A stretch of DNA of 60,193 bases from a virus, in the IMG/VR virus record IMGVR_UViG_3300012201_000003, positions 1 through 60,193 of that record; one strand, given 5' to 3'. The position numbers and the translations under genes are program-made. Under the pieces are notes generated by a model. That model searched no databases and was not told the origin of the DNA. It worked only from the letters and a program-made list of their open reading frames with translations. Of this stretch, positions 46,455-57,240 are shown one piece after another (the stretch's first letter is position 1; every line of letters starts with the position of its first letter).

Positions 46455-47027
46455 TCAGGCCTCCCGCCAGATCCGGGCGCCCTTGACGGTCAGCGAGTGC
46501 CCGGCAGCGCCTGGCGTGAACTGGAACGCCAGCGTCAGGTCCCGGTCACCGCTCGTGGTGAGGCCGGCCTGGTTCTGGGTGCTGGTCCACGTCACCGACG
46601 CGGCGACGCCGGTGGCGGTGCGCCAGTTCAGCTCGATGGTGGTTTCGGCCTCGGTCGCCGACACGAACGTGACGTGGCATTTCACTGACCAGCCCGCGCT
46701 GGCCGCGTTCGCCCACAGCCCCGCCGCGGGGACCGTCAGGGAGCACAGCGACGAGCCGCCCACCCCGTTCCAGTACAGGGTGAACATCATCAGGGTCGGC
46801 GCGGTGCCGCCGGTGGAGAACCCGCCGTGCGCGAACGCCTCGAATGCCTCGCCGCCGGACAGCAGCGCCGCGTCGGCGGCCGGGACCGTGTAGTGCGCGA
46901 CCGCGGTGTTGACGCCGCCGCCGGACGGCCCGATCACGGCGTTGTCGACGGCACCCCGCACCGGCCCGGCCTGCCGCATGAACGCCGCGAAGCGGGCTTC
47001 GGTGGCGCGGCTCTTCTCCGACGCCAC
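46455..47027 (-). CDS. Tail-associated beta-sandwich protein
   Basis: The product has 190 residues. A short helical start (ARFAAFMRQAGPVRG) is followed by strand-rich sequence ending SLTVKGARIW, the style of a lectin or carbohydrate-binding jelly roll. GTG 47027 starts right after the upstream stop. A receptor-binding or fibre role is inferred. Confidence 0.6.
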   Translation of the reverse strand: MASEKSRATEARFAAFMRQAGPVRGAVDNAVIGPSGGGVNTAVAHYTVPAADAALLSGGEAFEAFAHGGFSTGGTAPTLMMFTLYWNGVGGSSLCSLTVPAAGLWANAASAGWSVKCHVTFVSATEAETTIELNWRTATGVAASVTWTSTQNQAGLTTSGDRDLTLAFQFTPGAAGHSLTVKGARIWREA

Positions 47028-47028
47028 G

Positions 47029-50000
47029 TCAGGCCAGCCTTTCGAGCTGCCAGCGCGAGAAGTGGGTGAGCTGGCAGGCGGGGGCGCCGTCCGGGGAGTA
47101 CGCCAGCAGCGTCTGGTTCCCGAACGGGTCGACGTGCAGCGGCGGCCCCGACACGTCCGCCGACCCGAGCACCGACACGGCCTGCCCCCGGTCGAACATC
47201 GACCCCATGATGTTGCCGATCTCCGCGGACCCGGCGGGCTCGTCAACCCAGTACGACGTGTACCCGGTGGGGGACTGCACGACGACCGTGGACCCGAGGG
47301 TGTCGAGGAACAGGGCGTCCTGGAACCGGTCAGCGGTGTCGCCGCTGGTGATGGCGACGGTGAAGTAGCCGCCGGTGTTGTCGAGCGGCATCGCGCTCAC
47401 GGGCAGGGTCAGCTCGCCGAGCAGCACCAGCGGCGACTTCAGGTTCGCCGGGGTGATGCTCTGGGACGCGGCGGCGGGGTAGACGGTGCCGCCGGCCTGC
47501 TCGTACTGGCGGACCGTGGCGGTGACGGTGCGGGCGGCGGACGGGTTGTGCCACGAGCTGGCGACCACGTAGACGGTGACGGTGAACGGCCGGTCGGGGT
47601 CGCCGAACCGGGCCGCCGACCCGTCGATGAGCTGGGGCAGCGTGTACTCGGCGGTGCCGTCCGGCGGGTCGTTGGCGCTGAGCGCGCACCACGGCGTGAA
47701 CGTGTCCGGGGCGTCGAACCCGGGCTGGTGCACGACGAGGGTTTTCCAGCCGATGGTCTGGGTGTAGGTGACGGCGACCTTGGCGTCGCCGCCGTACCCG
47801 GCGAGGTCGGGCAGGAGCAGCCGCTGCCCGGCGCCGCCGCCGCCGCCGCCGCCGGGCCGGCCGGGGGACCCGTACTGGGCGACGCCGGTCCCGCCCTGCC
47901 CGCCGCGCCCGGCGTCGCCGCCGCCGCCTGTCCCGCCCGCGCCGCCTGAGGACCCGGCCTGGCCCGCCGACCCGGCCCCGTCCGGGCCGCCGGCGCCGCC
48001 GCCGCCGCCCCCCGCAGTCCCGGATCCGGAACCGCCCGCCCCGCCGGCGTTGGCCGCACCTGAGGTCAGGGTGACCGTGTCGAACCAGTGCGCCTCGCTC
48101 CCGGCGGCGGTGGCCTTGACCCTGGCCCTGGCCCGGCACCACACGGCCCCGGACGGCGGGCTCAGGGTGGCCTGGGTGAGCGCCACGAACGCCGACGTGG
48201 AGTTGTTCAGGTCCGCGCCGTACAGGGTGCCCAGGGAGACGCCGTTGGAGTCCCAGAACTCGGCGCCCAGCGAGCACGCCCGCACCGTCGTGGCCGCCTT
48301 GGCGTACCCGTTCACGACGACGGGCAGCAGCGGGTCGCACGGCTCGCCCTGGCTGGCGTAGTTCGCCGCCAGGCACGACCCGGCCGACATGTCCCCCGAC
48401 GCGGTCGAGGTCAGCTTCAGCGACCCGGTGCCGGCCTGGTGCTGGGTGGCGTCGGCGGTGGCGGTGCCGTTGCCTGTGCCGACCCAGTTCCCGATCCCGC
48501 CGTCGAAGCTGGAGTTCTGGCCGGCGAGCTGCTGGATCGGCGCGTACCCGGTCGCGCCTGCTACTCCCGTGCTCACGTTGTCGGCCATGTTGGCGCCGCC
48601 GTGGCCGCGGACGGTCACCCCGAGGTCGGTGGTGAACTTCGCGTCGCCGGGGGTGCCGGCGGGGCCCTGCCCGCCGTGCGGCACCACGATGGTCTGGAGC
48701 GCGCCCGCGGTCATGGGCAGGCCCGGCTCGGCGGCGTACTCCCCGCCGGGGCCGCCGGCCCGGCCGGCGCCGGACGTGTCAGTCGAGCCCTTGCCGGCCG
48801 GGCCGGTGCACTCGGTGCGCTGCGCCGACACCAGCCCGCCCGGCGCCCGCCAGTAGAACGTGCCCGGCGTCGTCCACTTCCGGGTCACCGTCTGCACGCT
48901 GCCGGGCGGCTGGGTGAACTGCAAAGAGACCGCCGACCGCGCCGACCCGGCGATGCCGGCCAGGCTGACCAGGTTCCCCGACGCCGGCTGCACCTGCTGC
49001 GCGGAGGCGTAGGGCACGGCGCGGAACGTGTCGAGGTACACGTCGGTGTACTGCAGGTCCCCGGCCTGCCGGTTGCTGATCTTGATCGTGTAGCCGGTGA
49101 TCGCGGCGAGGTTCAGGCTGCTGCCGGACGGGATCGGGACGTGGATGCGCTGGAACGCCGGGTCCGACGCGTTGCCCGACGTGCGGACCTTCCGGGTCAC
49201 GTGCGTCGTCGCCGAGTGGGTGCCGTCCGAGAGCGTGAACGCGAACTGCACCGGGCCGCGCTGCCCCTGACCCCACCACGGGAAGAACAGCGACGCCCCG
49301 AACCCGGCGATGACGGACAGGCCGTTCAGCCCGGCCAGGTTCAGCGGGCCCATCCCGGACCGGGTGTACGAGGCGACGAGGCCGGTGCCGGACCCGGCCG
49401 GGTCGTAGTGCGCGGAGAACGGCCCCGGGCCGATCAGCGCCTGCGACCACCGGGTGCCTGACACCGTGGAGAAGTCGTCGATGAGGACCGGGCTGGCCGG
49501 GGGGGTGCGGCCGGACAGCGGGACGGGGAAGTCGACGGTGACGGGCTGGTCGGACCGGCCGTACGGGTGCGCCTCGAACGACACCAGGACGTTGGAGACG
49601 AAGCTGGCTTCCTTGAGCAGGTCGTAGTCGACGACGGTGGCCTGCGCGCTGTAGCAGTCGAGCACGAACGGCAGCCCGCCCGCCCGGGTCCAGGTGACGG
49701 TGAAGGTGCGTGCGGAGACGGCGCGGATGAGGACTTCGCGGGCGGCGGCCAGCGTGGCCCGGTCCGGCGCGGTGATCTTGACCGGGAGGGAAGGCTGCCG
49801 GTTGGCGGCGTGAGGCTGCCCCGCCGGCCGCTCCCCGTCGAGCATCGACGCGACCATGTTCGCGGTCGGCTGCGGGGCGGACAGGTCGAACCCGGGCACC
49901 AGCAGGAACACCGCGCCGGCGCACGCCGGGATCGTGGAGGCGACGCCGCCGGCGAGCAGCTCGATGTCTGGGGTGAGGAGAAGGCTGTCGCCGGAGGAGA

Positions 50001-52569
50001 CGACCAGCAGGCCGAGGACCGCCGCGGCGGTGGCTGCCAGCGAGTCGGTGACGGTGACGCCGACGCTGAACGTGCCCGCCTGGACAGGGGTGCCCGAGAT
50101 GACCCCGGCGGAGGACAGGGTCAGCCCGGCAGGCAGGCTCCCGGATGTCAGCGACCACGTGTAGGCCGGGGTGCCCCCCGCGGCGGCCAGGGTCGCCGTG
50201 TAGGCGGTTCCGGTGGTTCCGCCGGGCAGGGTCGTGGTGGTTACCGTCAGCGACGTGACCGTGATGGACAGGGCGCGGGTGGCGGTGGTGTAGGCGTCGG
50301 CGGCCTGCACCGTGAATGACGAAGTTCCGCCCGTTGTGGGCGTGCCGGTGACCGCGCCGGTGGAGGCGTTGAGGGTAAGCCCGGCCGGGAGGGATCCCGA
50401 GATGGTGCTCCAGGTCAGCGACCCGACGCCGCCCGACGCGGCCACCGCCCCGGAGTACGCCTGGCCGATGACGCCGCCCGGCAGGCTGGCCGTGGCGACC
50501 GCGAGCTTCGCCGCGACGGTGACCGTCAGGGTCACGGTCGAGGTGGCGGCGGTGGCGTCGGTGACCTGGAACGTCACCGACTGCGACCCGGCGGCGGTGG
50601 GCGTGCCCGACAGCACCCCGGCCGAGGAGAACGCCAGGCCCGCGGGGAGCGTCCCGGACGCCTGCGACCAGGTGTAGGGCGTGGTGCCGTTCGCGGCGGC
50701 GAACGTCGCCGAGTAGGCGGACCCGGCCTCGGCGGCGGGCAGCGAGCTGGTCGTGACCGACACGGCGGTGACCGCGGCGATCGTGACCGAGTACGCCTGG
50801 GTGTCGGTGTGGCTGGCGGTGTCGGCGACCTGGACGGTGAAGTTGTACACCCCGGCCACGGTCGGCGTGCCGGTGATCACCCCCGCCGAGGACAGCGACA
50901 GCCCGGTCGGCAGCGTGCCGCTCGCCAGCGACCAGGTGTACGCCGGGGTGCCCCCGGCAGCGGCCAGGGTCGTTGACGGGTAGGCGGTGCCTGAGGTGCC
51001 GTTCGGCACGGTCGCGGTGGTGATGTTCAGCGCCGTCGTGCCCGAGGTGCCGTTCAGCGCGTCGAACCACTGGTCGAACAGGGCGTTCCGGTACTCGGTG
51101 ACCCCGTTCGGCGCCACCGACCCGTCCGGGACGGTGATCGCCGTCTCCTGCGTCAGCACCGAGTTGGAGTTGAACACCATGATGTCGGCGTTGGGCTTGC
51201 CCGCGGTCAGCCGCGCGGTGAAGAACGTCTTGACGTACCCGAAGTAGGCGGTGGCCTGCGCCTGCGTCTGCCCCGACGCCGGGTCCGTGCTGGAGTTGGC
51301 CTCCCACAGGCCGAACGGCTTCGGCGGGCTGGCGGCGTCCGCGATCGAGGCGGCGAGGTCGAGGCGTTCCCCGCCGTTGTACTCGCTGCAGTAGAAGTCG
51401 GTCGCGACCCGGTCCACCCACGCGTCGCCGGGGTAGTAGGCGTTCTCGCCGTGGTGGTTCACCGAGTAGATCGACGTGTCGAACGTCATCGGGAAGTACT
51501 GGCGGATCGTGGTCGCGTAGAACTGCCACCCGGCGACGAACAGCGACTGGGTGAGCCCGTCGGAGACGTGACCGGGCAGGCCGCTGCCGTAGGGCTCCTG
51601 CCACAGGCTGACCTCGGCGTTCAGGCCCGCGGTCTTCATCGCCGACAGGAACGTGTCCAGCGCGGCCAGGTCGGCGCTGGTCGGCGGGTTGAACGCCGGG
51701 CGCAGCGACATGCACACCTTGCGGCCCGCCGCGATGTCAGCCGCCAGGTCGGTGGGGACGGGGCTGCCGGCCGGGATCTGCTCCGTCGTGTAGTACTGGC
51801 GGCGGACCGTCAGCGTCCGCCCTGAGTCAGCCTGCCAGGTGTTGATGGCCTGCGCCTGCGTGGTCCCGGCCGGGAACGGCGACGACGGGACGTACGCGCC
51901 GACCAGCCCTGGCGTGCCCGTCGCCGGCGGGGCAGGGGAGAACGTGGCGACGACGCCGGCCCAGCCGTGCGCGTTGTCCGACGCCGTGTTCGACTTGCCT
52001 GTGACCGACACCGGGCCGCCGAGCGCGACCGACAGGTCGTAGCCGCCGTACAGGTGGTTGCCCGCCGACGCGGTGTCGGACCGGCCCAGGGTGAACCCGG
52101 CCGGGTCCGTCCACGTGACGGCGGCGGCAGTGGTGAAGTGCTCGTGGAAGCAGCACACCCAGAGGTCACCGGAGGCGGAGTTCGTGCCGCCGGCCACCGT
52201 GACCTGGGCGACCGTGCCGCCCGGCCCTGTCCCGTGAGAGTTCAGCACCCACGTCGCGTTGGCGACGTCGGTGTGGAACTCCTGCAGGTAGCCCTTGATG
52301 TTCGGCGTCCCGGAGGCCACCGAGCACAGGACCCCGGTGATGCCGCCCGGGTTGTTCGGGTAGTACCAGATCTCGGCGTGGGAGATGCCGCTGTTGCTCA
52401 GCCCGTCGGCCCTCTGCCAGCCGGCAGGCAGCGTCCACGCGTTGCCGCCGCCCTGGATCAGCCAGCAGACCAGCAGGTTCCCCGCCGTCGACGCGACACC
52501 CAGGGTGGGCGTGATCGATATCGCCGAGCCCGTCGCCTCAGGCGATATCTGCACCGACGTCGTGGTCAC
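47029..52569 (-). CDS. Giant Dit-like tail protein with glycosidase-like domain and PIG repeats
   Basis: The 1846-residue protein begins with a beta-sandwich (1-215). Residues about 215-505 look like a TIM-barrel glycosidase: AEVSLWQEPYG (Glu about 325), SIYSVNHHGENA, DFYCSEYNGG, FGLWEANSS (Glu about 424). Four putative Ig repeats of the He_PIG type (about 515-855) follow, each with PAYTWSLASGTLP-like and GxITGTP-like cores. Then comes a Dit-like region (VKITAPDRATLAAAREVLIR, FEAHPYGRSDQ), a carbohydrate-binding-like part, a Gly-rich collagen-like stretch (DNA about 47830-48050) and a final sandwich. It probably binds and trims the host surface glycans. Confidence 0.8.
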   Translation of the reverse strand: MTTTSVQISPEATGSAISITPTLGVASTAGNLLVCWLIQGGGNAWTLPAGWQRADGLSNSGISHAEIWYYPNNPGGITGVLCSVASGTPNIKGYLQEFHTDVANATWVLNSHGTGPGGTVAQVTVAGGTNSASGDLWVCCFHEHFTTAAAVTWTDPAGFTLGRSDTASAGNHLYGGYDLSVALGGPVSVTGKSNTASDNAHGWAGVVATFSPAPPATGTPGLVGAYVPSSPFPAGTTQAQAINTWQADSGRTLTVRRQYYTTEQIPAGSPVPTDLAADIAAGRKVCMSLRPAFNPPTSADLAALDTFLSAMKTAGLNAEVSLWQEPYGSGLPGHVSDGLTQSLFVAGWQFYATTIRQYFPMTFDTSIYSVNHHGENAYYPGDAWVDRVATDFYCSEYNGGERLDLAASIADAASPPKPFGLWEANSSTDPASGQTQAQATAYFGYVKTFFTARLTAGKPNADIMVFNSNSVLTQETAITVPDGSVAPNGVTEYRNALFDQWFDALNGTSGTTALNITTATVPNGTSGTAYPSTTLAAAGGTPAYTWSLASGTLPTGLSLSSAGVITGTPTVAGVYNFTVQVADTASHTDTQAYSVTIAAVTAVSVTTSSLPAAEAGSAYSATFAAANGTTPYTWSQASGTLPAGLAFSSAGVLSGTPTAAGSQSVTFQVTDATAATSTVTLTVTVAAKLAVATASLPGGVIGQAYSGAVAASGGVGSLTWSTISGSLPAGLTLNASTGAVTGTPTTGGTSSFTVQAADAYTTATRALSITVTSLTVTTTTLPGGTTGTAYTATLAAAGGTPAYTWSLTSGSLPAGLTLSSAGVISGTPVQAGTFSVGVTVTDSLAATAAAVLGLLVVSSGDSLLLTPDIELLAGGVASTIPACAGAVFLLVPGFDLSAPQPTANMVASMLDGERPAGQPHAANRQPSLPVKITAPDRATLAAAREVLIRAVSARTFTVTWTRAGGLPFVLDCYSAQATVVDYDLLKEASFVSNVLVSFEAHPYGRSDQPVTVDFPVPLSGRTPPASPVLIDDFSTVSGTRWSQALIGPGPFSAHYDPAGSGTGLVASYTRSGMGPLNLAGLNGLSVIAGFGASLFFPWWGQGQRGPVQFAFTLSDGTHSATTHVTRKVRTSGNASDPAFQRIHVPIPSGSSLNLAAITGYTIKISNRQAGDLQYTDVYLDTFRAVPYASAQQVQPASGNLVSLAGIAGSARSAVSLQFTQPPGSVQTVTRKWTTPGTFYWRAPGGLVSAQRTECTGPAGKGSTDTSGAGRAGGPGGEYAAEPGLPMTAGALQTIVVPHGGQGPAGTPGDAKFTTDLGVTVRGHGGANMADNVSTGVAGATGYAPIQQLAGQNSSFDGGIGNWVGTGNGTATADATQHQAGTGSLKLTSTASGDMSAGSCLAANYASQGEPCDPLLPVVVNGYAKAATTVRACSLGAEFWDSNGVSLGTLYGADLNNSTSAFVALTQATLSPPSGAVWCRARARVKATAAGSEAHWFDTVTLTSGAANAGGAGGSGSGTAGGGGGGAGGPDGAGSAGQAGSSGGAGGTGGGGDAGRGGQGGTGVAQYGSPGRPGGGGGGGAGQRLLLPDLAGYGGDAKVAVTYTQTIGWKTLVVHQPGFDAPDTFTPWCALSANDPPDGTAEYTLPQLIDGSAARFGDPDRPFTVTVYVVASSWHNPSAARTVTATVRQYEQAGGTVYPAAASQSITPANLKSPLVLLGELTLPVSAMPLDNTGGYFTVAITSGDTADRFQDALFLDTLGSTVVVQSPTGYTSYWVDEPAGSAEIGNIMGSMFDRGQAVSVLGSADVSGPPLHVDPFGNQTLLAYSPDGAPACQLTHFSRWQLERLA

Positions 52570-52572
52570 GGC

Positions 52573-55536
52573 TTACCTCGGGGAGTACTCGGCGCGGAAC
52601 GCGGCCCGGCGGGACGGCCCGCCGAGCGCGGCGGCGACCCCGGCGGCGGTGCTGCGGGCGTTGTCGTCGACGGCGCCGATCAGCTCGCCGAGCAGCCCCG
52701 CGATGTAGTCCAGCTTCTCGCCGACGTCGGACCCGGCCACGTACTCGCGGCCGGACTCGGCGAAACTGTGCCGCCGCCCGGTACGCAGCCCAACACCGAC
52801 GACGGGCTCGTCGATCCACCCGCCCCGGCGGAACGACCGGCCCGGCGGGATCCCGAACCCGCCGAACGGCCCCGACGTCGTGAACGGGCTGATGATCGTC
52901 CCGAACCCGGTGCCGTACGCGTTGACCATCCGGTTCGCGCCGACCACGATGCCGACGTGGCCGGCGTTGGCTGCGGTGCCGTCGGCGCCGGCGAAGAATG
53001 CCAGCGCCCCCGCCATGGGGAACCCGATGTGCCGCGCCCAGTGCTGCTGCTCGGCTGCGGTGCGCGGGATGCCGCTGATCCCGGCCCGGCGGTAGAGGTT
53101 GAACGTCATGCCGGAGCAGTCCCACCCGGCGGGCGTGGTGCCGCCCCACACGTACGGCACCCTGCCGACGTAGGACAGCGCCATCCGGGCGATCGTCGCG
53201 CCGAGGACGGTGGTGAACACGCCCGACGTCAGCATCATCTGGGCGAGCTTCTCGACCGGCGGCCAGACCGCCGCCTGGATGACCGGCTTGGCCGGCAGGC
53301 TCGCCGTGACCGACACCCCGCCCGGCCGGCCGCCCTGGGCCATCTTCGGGAACCGTTTCGCGTTGACGGCCTCCATGAACGCCTGGCCGTAGTAGTCGAC
53401 GGCGGCGGCGTTGTGCACGAACTCCTTGTTGGACAGGGCGTAGAGCCCGGCCGTGTCGGAGGTGCCCGTGCCCGGCCCGGTGACCAGCCCGCCGGCCGCC
53501 AGGGTGTGCTTGCCCTGGCCGGGTGCCTGGAACGTCCCGCCGAACGCCACCCCGACGTTCACGGTCCGGTTGTTGATGCCGGTCAGCGACCCGTTGACGT
53601 CCCGGCGGAACTGGTCGAACTTGGCGGCGGCTTCCTTGAGTTTGTCGCCGAGTCCGGGGATCCAGCCGAGCATGTCCGCTGCGCCGTGCAGGATCATGCC
53701 GAAGTAGCCGAGCACCTTGTCGGCCAGCCACGCGATGCCCTTGCGGATCGCGGTCGTCACGGTGTCGAAAACCGAGCCGACGAAATGCCAGGCGGTGACC
53801 GCAGCGTCACGCACCGTCCGCCATGCTGCCGGGACGGTCTTGGTGAAGAACGGCAGGAAAGTCTGCGTGAACCAGGACACAACGGCCCGCACCGCGACCA
53901 GGATGGCCTGCCACACGGCCTGCACGAAGTCGCGGAACCACCTGAAGTGCTTGTAGGCGTAGACCACCCCGACGACCAGCGCGGCGACCGCGATGATGAC
54001 CAGCCCGATCGGGTTGGCATCCAGGGCGACGTTCCACAGCCACTGCGCAGCCGCAGCGATCTTGCTGGCGATGGCCTCAGCCTTCTGCGCCACCGCCGCC
54101 GCGAACGCCGCCACCCTGGCCGCCACGACCCGGGCCGTGTTCTCGGCCCATGCCGCCGAGCTGAGCACCGTAGCCTTCGTCCAGAGCGCCATCGTCTTAG
54201 CGCCGGACCCGATCGTGGTTATCAGCGACTTGACTTTCCCGCCGATCGTCCCGGCGGTGCCGGTGAACTCTGACGCGGCGGCGTTGGCGTTGCGGAACCC
54301 GGCGGAGAAGTCGAACAGCCACTGCCGGGCGGTCTTGATGTTCGCGAAGGTGGTCGTGATGCCGTCCTTGACTGACTTCAGCGGGCCGATGGTCTGCCCG
54401 AGCGCCGACTTGGCCAGCAGCATGTACATCACGAACTGGACGAGGCCCTTGTTCCGGGACAAGGTGGCCAGGATGCTGGTCAGCGGGCCGAGGAGCTGGA
54501 GCAGCGCCTTGCTGTTCGCCGGGGTCGAGATCCCCGCCATGTTGGCCCCGACGTTCTTGAGAACCATGACCAGGTTCTTCAGGATCGCGGTGACCAGCGG
54601 CGTGTCCTGCTTGAACATCGCCATCAGCGCCTGGAACCCGGAGTGCCGGCCGAGGGTCTGCCCCCACTGGGCGAACTTGGCCGCGCCGCGCTCGATGACC
54701 CCGGTCACCTTGATCGCCTCGGGCGCGAAGGCGCGCATGATCCCGCCGACGCCGACGAAGATGTGGCCGATGGTCCGCCCGAGGTTGACGATGGTAGCGA
54801 AGATCGCGGGGCCCATGGCCTTGACCCACCGGGCGAACCCGCCGCCCTTGACCGCCGCCGTCACGTCGTTAACCAGGAGCTGGATCGCGCCTGACGCGGT
54901 GCGCACCGCCGGGGACAGCGCCTTCAGCAGCGGGTGGACCAGCCGGAGGCCCTGGGTCAGGGGGGTCAGGACGGGCTTCTCCAGCCCGGTCGCCCACGCC
55001 CGGTACTGGGTCTTGGTCTTGTCGAGCTGGTTCCAGAACGCCAGGAACGCCGGCGACAGGCCCTTGAGCATGAGGGTGAGCTGCTTCTGCGCGGCCTTGC
55101 TGCCGCCGGCTGCCTGCTGCTGGAGCGTGGTGAGCTTCTTGATCGTCGTCATGACGTTGGACATGACGAGGCCGTACGCGCCGAGGCCGACAGCCCCGGC
55201 GGAGAACGCCGCCGCCACGCCGCCGGCCACCACGATCAGGCCGGACATCGCGGGCTCCAGCAGCCCGGTGGCCAGGTTGATGCCGAGCATCACCTTGGAG
55301 TACAGGCCCATCTTGCCGGTGTTCTTGCCGAGCGCGTTGCCGACCCCGAAGATCGACCCGGTCAGCCCGGCCAGGCTGACCTGAGACGATTTCGCCGCCG
55401 CGTCCTGCCGCTTCAGCGCCGCGTCGTTCCGGGCTACAGCGCCGTTAGCCCGGTCGACGCTCCGGGCGAACCGGTCGAACGCCGACGACCCCCGGTCGTC
55501 TCCGAGAATGATGAAGCGCAGGTTCGAGGCTGGCAC
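52573..55536 (-). CDS. Tape measure protein with NlpC/P60 domain
   Basis: The 987-residue protein has an N-terminal coiled coil, several long hydrophobic helices (about 95-125, 470-545) and many AAA/VA stretches: the tail-length ruler pattern. Near 800-880 an NlpC/P60 peptidase is embedded: [20 protein letters not shown], then GALAFFAG and [10 protein letters not shown], with catalytic Cys and His. The peptidase would open the cell wall at DNA entry. About 987 residues fits a tail of roughly 140-150 nm by the usual ruler relation. Confidence 0.9.
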   Translation of the reverse strand: MPASNLRFIILGDDRGSSAFDRFARSVDRANGAVARNDAALKRQDAAAKSSQVSLAGLTGSIFGVGNALGKNTGKMGLYSKVMLGINLATGLLEPAMSGLIVVAGGVAAAFSAGAVGLGAYGLVMSNVMTTIKKLTTLQQQAAGGSKAAQKQLTLMLKGLSPAFLAFWNQLDKTKTQYRAWATGLEKPVLTPLTQGLRLVHPLLKALSPAVRTASGAIQLLVNDVTAAVKGGGFARWVKAMGPAIFATIVNLGRTIGHIFVGVGGIMRAFAPEAIKVTGVIERGAAKFAQWGQTLGRHSGFQALMAMFKQDTPLVTAILKNLVMVLKNVGANMAGISTPANSKALLQLLGPLTSILATLSRNKGLVQFVMYMLLAKSALGQTIGPLKSVKDGITTTFANIKTARQWLFDFSAGFRNANAAASEFTGTAGTIGGKVKSLITTIGSGAKTMALWTKATVLSSAAWAENTARVVAARVAAFAAAVAQKAEAIASKIAAAAQWLWNVALDANPIGLVIIAVAALVVGVVYAYKHFRWFRDFVQAVWQAILVAVRAVVSWFTQTFLPFFTKTVPAAWRTVRDAAVTAWHFVGSVFDTVTTAIRKGIAWLADKVLGYFGMILHGAADMLGWIPGLGDKLKEAAAKFDQFRRDVNGSLTGINNRTVNVGVAFGGTFQAPGQGKHTLAAGGLVTGPGTGTSDTAGLYALSNKEFVHNAAAVDYYGQAFMEAVNAKRFPKMAQGGRPGGVSVTASLPAKPVIQAAVWPPVEKLAQMMLTSGVFTTVLGATIARMALSYVGRVPYVWGGTTPAGWDCSGMTFNLYRRAGISGIPRTAAEQQHWARHIGFPMAGALAFFAGADGTAANAGHVGIVVGANRMVNAYGTGFGTIISPFTTSGPFGGFGIPPGRSFRRGGWIDEPVVGVGLRTGRRHSFAESGREYVAGSDVGEKLDYIAGLLGELIGAVDDNARSTAAGVAAALGGPSRRAAFRAEYSPR

Positions 55537-55551
55537 CCGGTGGCGCTCCCT

Positions 55552-56106
55552 TCAGGACAACTGGCGCATGACGTCATCGATGGCGCGCTGGCAGGCGGCC
55601 CGCAGCCGCCCGGCGCGGGCAACGACCGGCAGCTCGAACCACCCGGTCGTGCCGTGCTGTCTCACCCACGTCCAGGCGCCGGCCTTGACCTGCGCCGGGC
55701 TCGCGAACCCCCGCCACTTGCGGGCGCGGGACGGCGCGAGAGTGAACCGTGCCCCGCGCGCGAACACCGGGTGCGACCAGCCCTTGGCCCGGTCGGTGTA
55801 GGCCGGCAGGTTCCGTTTGCCCTCGGGCATCCGGCTGCCGAGCGAGCTGATCGTCACCTTCACGCCCCGGCTGGTCACCGTCGCGGACGTGGTGATGGTG
55901 GCCGCGATCTCCTCCCGCAGCCCCTCCTGGTATCTGGCGGCCGGCATGTCGAGCGCGGACCGGCGGACCGCGTCAGCCGCCGGCGCCACCTCGTCGCGGA
56001 GCCGCTTGTACAGCGCGCGCCGCAGCTTCGGGTCGGCGGCCTTCAGCCGCACCGCCAGCAATTCCATCTGCGGGACGCCGGGCCCCGTCACCCTCGCCGT
56101 GCTCAC
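55552..56106 (-). CDS. HK97 gp10-like tail component
   Basis: The 184-residue protein has a helical, basic start (LKAADPKLRRALYKRLRDEV), then VTISSLGSRMP, YTDRAKGWSHPVF and WTWVRQHGTTGWF. The small alpha-beta core is like gp10/tail-completion proteins. Position between the chaperones and the tape measure gene is unusual, as gp10-like proteins normally precede the major tail gene. GTG 56106 overlaps the frameshifted chaperone's stop. Confidence 0.65.
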   Translation of the reverse strand: MSTARVTGPGVPQMELLAVRLKAADPKLRRALYKRLRDEVAPAADAVRRSALDMPAARYQEGLREEIAATITTSATVTSRGVKVTISSLGSRMPEGKRNLPAYTDRAKGWSHPVFARGARFTLAPSRARKWRGFASPAQVKAGAWTWVRQHGTTGWFELPVVARAGRLRAACQRAIDDVMRQLS

Positions 56107-56725
56107 CGCCGCCGCCTCCGCTCCTGCGCCGCCTCAGCGTCCGCCCGCGCCCGCTCCTCGGCCCGGATCCGGTCCTCCGCGACCCACTCGGCGATCTCCA
56201 GCGACGAGATGCGGCGGAGCAACTCGGCGACCGTCATGCCGAGCCGCTCCGCTAGGTCGAAGTAGTAGCGCCGTTCAGGGCTGGCCCGGAGTCTTTTTCC
56301 AGGCCAGCGATGTCCTCCTCCTCAAGCCCGGACAGCCGGGCGGCGACCTCGAACACCCGGCCCAGCGCCGCCGCCGACTTGGCGCCGAGCAGGTCGATGT
56401 CGTGCTGGGTGAACAGCGGCTCGCCTGTCTCGCCGACGACGCACTGCGCGACGAGCTTCGCGGACACGTTGCGGGTGTCGCGTCCGATGATCTGCCCGCC
56501 CCGGGCCACCGCCATGGAGGTGAAGTACGCGTCGCGGTCCTTGCCGGACAGGCCGCGCACGCGGACCATGCCGCCCCACTCGGGCACCTCCACGTCCTCG
56601 GCTGGCAGATCCTGGGCGGCGAGGATGTCGTCGCGGCCGAGCAGCCGGGCCGGCGCGGGCGCGTGCGGCAGGCCCAGCTCCGATTCGAGCTGCGTGATGT
56701 GGCCGTAGTCGGGTGTCTCGCTCAT
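56103..56725 (-). CDS. Tail assembly chaperone, -1 frameshift fusion (GT-type)
   Basis: About 207 residues. Translation starts at ATG 56725, slips -1 at GGAAAAA (56300-56294) and continues as ASPERRYYFDLAERLG, MTVAELLRRISSLEIAEW, then an Arg/Glu helix to TGA at 56103. The second frame has no useful start of its own near its beginning. This two-product layout upstream of the tape measure gene is the hallmark of siphovirus tail chaperones. Confidence 0.85.
56252..56725 (-). CDS. Tail assembly chaperone, short form (G-type)
   Basis: The product has 157 residues in the unshifted frame, ending shortly after the slippery site at TAG 56252. Contains MVRVRGLSGKDRDAYFTSMA and ETGEPLFTQHDIDLLG, a pattern common in actinophage chaperones. 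AGGGGGAACC precedes ATG. Confidence 0.88.
   Translation of the reverse strand: MSETPDYGHITQLESELGLPHAPAPARLLGRDDILAAQDLPAEDVEVPEWGGMVRVRGLSGKDRDAYFTSMAVARGGQIIGRDTRNVSAKLVAQCVVGETGEPLFTQHDIDLLGAKSAAALGRVFEVAARLSGLEEEDIAGLEKDSGPALNGATTST
56294..56300 (-). promoter_or_regulatory. Slippery heptamer for -1 ribosomal frameshifting
   Basis: GGAAAAA followed by G, read G-GAA-AAA in the zero frame. After slipping, the new frame reads on for about 63 codons with good G/C bias. It is not the ideal X-XXY-YYZ, but GGAAAAA-type sites are known in phage chaperones. Confidence 0.8.
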
Positions 56726-56757
56726 GCTCGGGTTCCCCCTATGGTCAGCGGGCCGGG

Positions 56758-57240
56758 TCAGGCCGGGATGGTGACGTTCTCCGCCGGAGCGCGGGTCACG
56801 TAGAAGATCAGGTTGATGGTCCCGGGGGTGCCGATCGCGTTGGGCTTGCCCTGCGACCCGACCTTGACCGGGAACACGTCGCACTTCCTGCCCGCGACGT
56901 CCCCGCCGGGCATCTTCACGATGAAACCGGTCGTGTTCCGGGGGAGCAGCGTCCGCACGTCCGCCGAGGCGACGTCGGCGTACAAGTTCAGGGTCGTGCC
57001 CTCGGCGATGACGTTGCCCGGGATCTGCGGGGTGAAAGCCGCCGCGTAGTCGGGGGTGTCAATGGCCTCGGAGCTGATCGCCCAGTCACCCGCCTCCGCC
57101 AGCTCCGGGGTCAGGTCCGTGCCGGCGTTGATCTCGGCGCGGGTCGGCGAGGCGATGTTCGCGCAGGCGGGCAGGAAGTTGTAGTGCGTGACGCCCTGCG
57201 GGACGTACCTGTTCGACGCGGCGATGGGGGTGGCGGGCAT
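56758..57240 (-). CDS. Major tail protein
   Basis: The 160-residue protein begins ATPIAASNRYVPQGVTHYNF, then SPTRAEINAGTDL, a pattern common to actinophage major tail tube proteins. TGFIVKMPGGDV and CDVFPVKVG belong to the tube beta-sandwich. It sits directly upstream of the chaperones, as expected. Confidence 0.9.
   Translation of the reverse strand: MPATPIAASNRYVPQGVTHYNFLPACANIASPTRAEINAGTDLTPELAEAGDWAISSEAIDTPDYAAAFTPQIPGNVIAEGTTLNLYADVASADVRTLLPRNTTGFIVKMPGGDVAGRKCDVFPVKVGSQGKPNAIGTPGTINLIFYVTRAPAENVTIPA

Noticed and set aside
51967-54273. Long open frame on the plus strand opposite the tail genes
   Set aside because: It is a shadow of the tail and tape measure genes: Arg/Gly/Val-rich, no domain, and no codon bias of its own. 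The same holds for several plus frames between 47 and 59 kb.
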